Under the pieces are notes generated by a model. The model was not told the origin of the DNA, ran no database searches, and saw only the letters and a list, made by a program, of their open reading frames with translations. A DNA stretch of 11,642 nucleotides, taken from positions 1 through 11,642 of the forward strand of contig DATFWK010000213.1 in NCBI GenBank assembly GCA_035259345.1, written 5' to 3'. The stretch comes from DATFWK01 sp035259345. Lineage in GTDB: Bacteria > Actinomycetota > Thermoleophilia > Miltoncostaeales > Miltoncostaeaceae. Below, one piece after another: positions 4,923 to 9,012 of this stretch. The position numbers and the translations under genes are program-made. Every line of letters starts with the position of its first letter. Position 1 is the first letter of the stretch.

Positions 4923-6659
4923 ATCGCCCTTCGAGACGACGACCACGACGACCGGCTGGAGGCGCTGAGCGAGGCGACGCTGGCCGTTGCCCGCGGCCAG
5001 GACCTCGACAGCACGCTGCTGGCCATCGTCGGCGCGGCGTGCGCGCTTGCCGGCGCTCGCTACGGCGCCCTCGGCGTCCTCGGCCGCGACCGGCGCATCG
5101 CGAGGTTCATCACCCATGGGATCGCCCCAGCGCTGGTGGAGCGGATCGGCCCCTTCCCGACGGGGCGGGGCATCCTCGGGGTGCTGATCGACGAGGCGAC
5201 CCCCTTGCGGCTGCGTGACATCGCCGACGATCCGCGCTCGGTCGGCTTCCCCCCGCACCACCCGCCGATGGCCTCGTTCCTGGGCGTCCCGGTGATGGCC
5301 CGCGGCGAGGTCTTCGGCAACCTCTACCTGACCGAGAAGGAGGGGGCCGAGGAGTTCAGCCAGGAGGACGAGCGCACGCTCGTGATGTTCGCGGCACAGG
5401 CGGGGGTCGCCATCGAGGACGCCCGCCTGCGGGCGGAGATGGGGCACCAGCTCGAGGAGTTGCGGCGCGCCGCCGAGGCCCGGGCGGCGGTCTCCCAGAT
5501 CGCCCAGAGCATCCTGCGAGAGCGCGATGTCGAGCGGGTGCTGCGGCTGCTCGCCGAGCGCGCCGCCGAGCTGGTCGATGCCCGCATCGCCGGCATCGGC
5601 CTGCCCGAGGAGGAGTCCCGGACGGTCAACTACGTCGCGTGCGCCGGGCCCGGCGCTGCGGCGCTCTCCGGCCGGTCGTTCCCCATCGACGGCTCTCCAT
5701 CCGGCGCGGTCCTCGTCACCGGCCAGCCCTGCCGGCTCGACGACGCCGCCGCGGCGGCCGAGCTCTTCCCCGCGCTCAGCGAGCGGATCGTCGAGCAATT
5801 GCTCGTCGTCGCCCTCCCAGGGCCCGAGAGCCCGCTCGGCGTCCTGCTGACCGGGGACAAGGCGGGGGGCGAGACGTTCACGGGCGAGGACGAGGAGCTG
5901 CTCTCCCTGCTCGGCGCGCTGGGCGCGATCGCGCTCCAGAACGCACGCGCCTTCAGGCGGGAGCAGGACCGGGCACGTGAGCTCGTCCGCCTCGAGCGCG
6001 CCGAGGAGCGCAGGGCCGCCGAGCTCGAGGCACGGCGGCGAGCAGCGGCGGCGCAGGAGGAGGAGCGCCGGCGCATCGCTCAGGACCTCCACGACCGGAT
6101 CGGCGGCATGCTCACCGGCGGGGCGCTGATGCTCAAGGAGCTGGAGAAGCGGGTCCGCCGGCTCGACGACCCGGGCGGGGAGCTCGCGGCGTCGATCGAG
6201 GAGCTGCGGCTGCACTTCGGGACGACGATGGACGACCTGCGGGACGTGATCGGCGACCTCCACCCGCGCGTGCTGGAGCAGCAGGGGCTCGAGGCGGCGC
6301 TCCAGCGGCTCTGCGGCAGCGTCGACCGGCGGGCCGACCTGCCCGTCTATCTCACGGCCGAGCCGGGCATCGAGTCGATCGGCGGCGAGCTTGCGATGGC
6401 GGCGTTTCGCATCGCCCAGGAGGCCCTCACCAACTGCGCGCGCCACTCCCAGGCCTCGCGCGTGCGCGTGAGCGCGTCGGCGGCCGACACCCAGTTCACC
6501 CTCGTCGTCGAGGACGACGGCATCGGGGCCGACGGCGCCGTCTCGGACTACGGGCTCGACGGGATGCGGCAACGGGCAGCGCTCGTCGGCGGCACGCTCA
6601 GGCTGGAGCAGGTCGTCCCGAACGGCACCCGGGTGGTCTTCACTGCGCCGTTGGATTGA
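4923..6659 (+). CDS. DosS/DosT-like two-GAF sensor histidine kinase with apparent ATC start
   Basis: A 578-residue protein when read from ATC at 4923; no transmembrane segment is evident, so it is probably cytosolic. GAF-A spans about 12-170. It contains GPFPTGRGILGVLI, PLRLRDIADDP, FPPHHPPMASFLGVPV and FGNLYLTEK. His113 aligns with the DosS heme ligand His149, Tyr135 with the distal Tyr171, and Gly51 with DosS Glu87 (Gly in DosT). GAF-B spans about 186-346 and is followed by a charged coiled-coil linker. HisKA_3 has the phospho-accepting His390 (RRRIAQDLHD). HATPase_c has Asn504 (EALTNCARHS), DDGIG at 531-535 and YGLDGM at 543-548. The frame is open back to a TAG at 4890-4892 with no ATG, GTG or TTG. 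The first canonical start, GTG 5136, would remove 71 residues and half of GAF-A. It should autophosphorylate and signal to the divergent regulator. O2, NO or CO sensing is inference from heme-ligand conservation. The 3' end overlaps the next gene by 20 bases. Confidence 0.88.
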   Translation: MALRDDDHDDRLEALSEATLAVARGQDLDSTLLAIVGAACALAGARYGALGVLGRDRRIARFITHGIAPALVERIGPFPTGRGILGVLIDEATPLRLRDIADDPRSVGFPPHHPPMASFLGVPVMARGEVFGNLYLTEKEGAEEFSQEDERTLVMFAAQAGVAIEDARLRAEMGHQLEELRRAAEARAAVSQIAQSILRERDVERVLRLLAERAAELVDARIAGIGLPEEESRTVNYVACAGPGAAALSGRSFPIDGSPSGAVLVTGQPCRLDDAAAAAELFPALSERIVEQLLVVALPGPESPLGVLLTGDKAGGETFTGEDEELLSLLGALGAIALQNARAFRREQDRARELVRLERAEERRAAELEARRRAAAAQEEERRRIAQDLHDRIGGMLTGGALMLKELEKRVRRLDDPGGELAASIEELRLHFGTTMDDLRDVIGDLHPRVLEQQGLEAALQRLCGSVDRRADLPVYLTAEPGIESIGGELAMAAFRIAQEALTNCARHSQASRVRVSASAADTQFTLVVEDDGIGADGAVSDYGLDGMRQRAALVGGTLRLEQVVPNGTRVVFTAPLD

Positions 6660-7017
6660 GGGCGTCGACCGCGGCAAGCCAGTAGGCGAGGTCCCCGGCC
6701 ATGGGCGCGTCGTCCCGCACCGAGATCGGAGTCAGCCCGCGGTCGGCGGCCACCTCGGTCGCGACCTCGGCAAGGCGCTCGCGGACGCCGTCCTCGCGCC
6801 CAGCCGGCGAGACCCGGATCCAGAGCACGGGCTGCCCGTCATCGCCGTGATCGACCGTGGCGGCCCCGACCACCTTTCCGCGGCAGCAGGCCAGCAGGCG
6901 GAGGCCCGCACCCGACGAGCGGCGGTCCCAAACGCCGATGCGCATCAACGCGCCGGAGCGGCTCAACCGGACAACCGACTCGAGGATGCCGTCCTCCGCC
7001 TGCTGCGAGGTCGCCAT
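6640..7017 (-). CDS. small hypothetical protein, 125 residues
   Basis: I do not recognise a family. Codon use is strongly G/C-ending like its neighbours, which supports real coding. The ATG at 7017 is the only good start: an in-frame stop lies at 7038-7036, and the ribosome-binding site is poor. The sequence has alternating strand-like segments (LRLLACCRGKVVGAATVDHG, then QPVLWIRVSPAGR). A helix-like stretch (VRERLAEVATEVAADRGL) is followed by TPISVRDD. That order faintly recalls a GNAT core, but no Q/R-x-x-G-x-G/A acetyl-CoA loop is visible. It converges on the histidine kinase and overlaps its last 20 bases, so antisense effects between the 3' ends are possible. It diverges from the cupredoxin gene across 228 bp. 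There is no signal peptide, so it is probably cytosolic. Confidence 0.6.
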   Translation of the reverse strand: MATSQQAEDGILESVVRLSRSGALMRIGVWDRRSSGAGLRLLACCRGKVVGAATVDHGDDGQPVLWIRVSPAGREDGVRERLAEVATEVAADRGLTPISVRDDAPMAGDLAYWLAAVDALNPTAQ

Positions 7018-7245
7018 GCGGCCCAGTTGACCGCATCACAGGTCGCCGCGAATCGGGGGGAGGCCGTCGATCGGCAGCGGAGAACCCGTAATCGCGTGGT
7101 CGTAGGACAGTCGGCCCTGGATCGGGGGCGACTCCGCGCTACCGTCGCGTGGGAGCCGCACCCGGTGTGGGTGAGCGACCGGATGCGGCCGCGTGCCGCC
7201 TACAGTCAGATGCGCGTACCGAATTGCACGGGAAAGGGAGAAGAG
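7018..7245. promoter_or_regulatory. divergent intergenic region upstream of the cupredoxin
   Basis: 228 bp separating the hypothetical gene (minus) and the cupredoxin gene (plus), so it must contain at least one promoter. I see no convincing -35/-10 pair. CGAATCGG occurs at 7049-7056; the same octamer is found on the minus strand in the two-component intergenic region. A small hairpin, CACCC-N5-GGGTG, spans 7159-7173. No FNR-type TTGAT-N4-ATCAA site is visible. Confidence 0.35.
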
Positions 7246-7617
7246 ATGAAGGTGTCTCGAAGGAAGTCGATCGTGGCGGTCCTCGCGGTGTCGGCGGTCG
7301 GCTTCGGCGGCCTCACCGCGATCGGGCTCGGCGCGACCACCACCAAGTCCATCCAGGCCAAGGACCCGCTGGTCTACAGCGTGAAGACGCTCAGCGTCCC
7401 GGCGGGCAAGGTCACGATCAACATGGTCAACAAGGGCTCGATCCCGCACGACATCGCGATCAAGGGCAAGGGCATCAAGACCGTCAAGGGCAAGACCGTC
7501 TCGAAGGGCGGCACCTCGACGGTCACCGCAACGCTGAAGAAGGGGACCTACACCTTCTACTGCACCGTCCCCGGCCACGAGCAGGCCGGCATGAAGGGGA
7601 CGCTGAAGGTCACGTAG
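7246..7617 (+). CDS. secreted blue-copper cupredoxin (plastocyanin/azurin-like)
   Basis: A 123-residue protein. The N-terminus (SRRKSIVAVLAVSAVGFGG, residues 4-22) is a signal peptide with a twin-arginine-like pair; cleavage is likely near residue 30. The mature ~93-residue domain has a complete type 1 copper site: His68 (IPHDI), then Cys106, His111 and Met116 in FYC-TVPG-H-EQAG-M. It should therefore be a small one-electron carrier outside the cytoplasmic membrane. It is rich in Lys and Thr/Ser, giving a basic surface. ATG 7246 is chosen because AAGGGAG lies just upstream and the signal peptide begins there; a longer in-frame reading from 6847 lacks protein-like sequence. It lies 195 bp upstream of nirK on the same strand with a hairpin between. 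The obvious inferred role is electron donor to the nitrite reductase, though a separate copper-binding or respiratory role is possible. Confidence 0.9.
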   Translation: MKVSRRKSIVAVLAVSAVGFGGLTAIGLGATTTKSIQAKDPLVYSVKTLSVPAGKVTINMVNKGSIPHDIAIKGKGIKTVKGKTVSKGGTSTVTATLKKGTYTFYCTVPGHEQAGMKGTLKVT

Positions 7618-7632
7618 GCAGCTCCCGAGGCT

Positions 7633-7657
7633 CGGACCGCCCGCTGCGGGCGGTCCG
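7633..7657 (+). terminator. hairpin after the cupredoxin gene
   Basis: Perfect 10-bp arms GGACCGCCCG (7634-7643) and CGGGCGGTCC (7647-7656) with a CTG loop, extendable by one C-G pair. It starts 16 bases after the stop. There is no T run, as is common for terminators in GC-rich actinobacteria. It may end or attenuate transcription before nirK. Confidence 0.6.
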
Positions 7658-7812
7658 GTCTCGTCCCGCCACGGGGCGGCGGCGGCGCGCGAACAGAATC
7701 CGGGGTTTTCCGCAGCCCGAATCCGTCCGTCCACCGTCCCGCCTCCGGGCACCGAGTGGTGTGCTGAGCTCAGGAACGAACTTCGAGCCGCTTAGCGGCA
7801 AGGAGGGCAATC
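7658..7812 (+). promoter_or_regulatory. nirK leader region with direct repeats and hairpins
   Basis: 155 bp without a gene. It contains a small hairpin CCGCC-N4-GGCGG (7666-7679) and two direct repeats GAATCCG at 7696-7702 and 7719-7725. The repeat starts are 23 bp apart, about two helical turns, so this is a possible tandem binding site. A palindrome CTGAGCTCAG is at 7764-7773. A short hairpin GCCGC-TTA-GCGGC (7787-7799) abuts the Shine-Dalgarno AAGGAGG (7800-7806). A promoter here is likely but no clear -35/-10 is visible. Confidence 0.4.
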
Positions 7813-8910
7813 ATGAGCCGCCACGCCGGTACATCCATCCCTCGCGCGCTGGGGCTCGCCGCACTTGGCTTTGCGGCAGGCACAGCGATCCTCCTCGTCA
7901 TCATCCCCGCCTGGAACGGGCGGGCCGCCGCGAGCCAGGGGGCCACGGCGGCTGCGCCCACCGGTGGGATGGCCCAGATGGACCACTCGGCCATGGAGCA
8001 CTCGGCACCGGCCGCGCAGAAGTCCGCGGTCGACGCGCCGGCAAAGCACGTCCCCTTCGACCCGTCGCTCCCGGCGGTGGGAAAGGGGAGTCTCCATAGC
8101 TACACGATCACGCTGAAGGACCGCACGTTCGCGATCGCCGACGGCGTGCAGTACACGGGCTGGACCTTCGACGGCTCGGCCCCGGGCCCGGTCATCCACG
8201 TCCGTCAGGGCGACACCGTCAAGGTGACCCTGAAGAACGGCGGCGCCATCCCGCACTCGATCGACTTCCACGCCGCGCGCGTCGCGCCGAACGTTGCCTT
8301 CCGCTCGGTCGACCCGGGCAAGAGCATCACGTTCTCGTTCAAGGCGAACGACCCCGGCGTCTTCATGTACCACTGCGGCACGCCGCCGGTGCTGATGCAC
8401 ATCGCCAACGGCATGTACGGCGCCATCGTCGTCGATCCGCGCCACCCGCTCCCACGGGCGGACCTCTCGTACGTCCTCGTGTCCAGCGAGTGGTACCTCG
8501 CCGGTGACGGCAAGAGCAAGCCGGCCGCGATCGACTACAACAAGGCCCGCCACATGGAGCCGGACTACGTCACCTTCAACGGGTACGCCAACCAGTACAA
8601 GGACCGCCCGCTGACCGCCAAGCCCGGCCAGCGCGTCCGCTTCTACGTCGTCGACGCCGGCCCGAGCCTGGACACCGACTTCCACGTGGTGGGGACCCTC
8701 TTCGACCGCGTCTACCCGAGCGGCCAGGCGTCGGAGGCCCTCCACGGCGTCCAGACCTGGAGCGTGCCGGCCGGCGGCGGCGCGATCTTCGACACCCACT
8801 TCACCACCAAGGGGATCTACCCGGTCGTCTCCCACTCCTTCGCCAGCGTGGACATGGGTGAGCTGGCGCTCGTGAAGGTTGGCAACGTCCCGGGCACCAT
8901 GAGCCACTGA
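7813..8910 (+). CDS. nirK: copper-containing nitrite reductase, AniA/class II type
   Basis: A 365-residue enzyme that should reduce nitrite to nitric oxide outside the cytoplasmic membrane. Residues 11-34 form a hydrophobic signal/anchor. Residues 51-63 are a Met/His-rich stretch (Met53, Met56, His58, Met61, His63) that could hold copper. Two cupredoxin domains follow, at about 95-210 and 215-355. The type 1 copper ligands are His148, Cys188, His196 and Met201. The type 2 ligands are His153, His187 and His341, and the catalytic pair is Asp151 and His291. Val293 is at the Ile257 position of Alcaligenes NirK. The loop YHCGTPPVLMHIANGMYGAI has the short Cys-to-His spacing of AniA-type enzymes, and FHVVGTLFDRVY matches AniA rather than class I. 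ATG 7813 follows AAGGAGG at a 6-base spacing. The upstream cupredoxin is a likely electron donor. A different multicopper oxidase activity is less likely because both catalytic residues are kept. Confidence 0.9.
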   Translation: MSRHAGTSIPRALGLAALGFAAGTAILLVIIPAWNGRAAASQGATAAAPTGGMAQMDHSAMEHSAPAAQKSAVDAPAKHVPFDPSLPAVGKGSLHSYTITLKDRTFAIADGVQYTGWTFDGSAPGPVIHVRQGDTVKVTLKNGGAIPHSIDFHAARVAPNVAFRSVDPGKSITFSFKANDPGVFMYHCGTPPVLMHIANGMYGAIVVDPRHPLPRADLSYVLVSSEWYLAGDGKSKPAAIDYNKARHMEPDYVTFNGYANQYKDRPLTAKPGQRVRFYVVDAGPSLDTDFHVVGTLFDRVYPSGQASEALHGVQTWSVPAGGGAIFDTHFTTKGIYPVVSHSFASVDMGELALVKVGNVPGTMSH

Positions 8911-8934
8911 CCTCCTCCATCCTGTGGCTCAGGC

Positions 8935-8968
8935 CTCGGCCGGGCGCTCCGGGGGGCGCCCGGCCGAG
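8935..8968 (+). terminator. strong GC hairpin after nirK
   Basis: Perfect 13-bp arms CTCGGCCGGGCGC (8935-8947) and GCGCCCGGCCGAG (8956-8968) with an 8-base loop, 24 bases after the nirK stop. It has the longest perfect arms I found in the window. There is no T tract. It probably separates nirK transcription from the Pat-like gene, whose start is 44 bases further on. Confidence 0.7.
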
Positions 8969-9012
8969 CGCTGGGTACAGCAGGCGTTCCGACCGCAATG
9001 GCAGGAGGCGCC

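Noticed and set aside
4863..6677. 604-codon minus-strand frame opposite the histidine kinase
   Set aside because: Low-complexity composition and no motif, while the plus strand carries complete GAF, HisKA_3 and HATPase motifs.
7105..7125. DosR-like box (GGACAGTCGGCCC) upstream of the cupredoxin
   Set aside because: Only partial similarity to the known 20-bp palindrome and no second copy before nirK or the two-component genes.
7634..7656. Palindromic operator for the response regulator (GGACC...GGTCC)
   Set aside because: A 10-bp GC stem with a 3-base loop 16 bases after a stop codon fits a terminator better; it does not match a DosR-type GGGACTT box.
8683..8703. Apparent loss of the catalytic His255 of NirK
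   Set aside because: Aligning to the second His of the class I GGH motif gave Leu296. The residue numbered His255 is the His two residues before Ile257 (H-L-I-G), which is His291 here and is conserved, as in AniA.
7792..8907. 371-codon minus-strand frame opposite nirK
   Set aside because: Exactly antisense to a copper enzyme with all ligands intact; no recognisable motif of its own.
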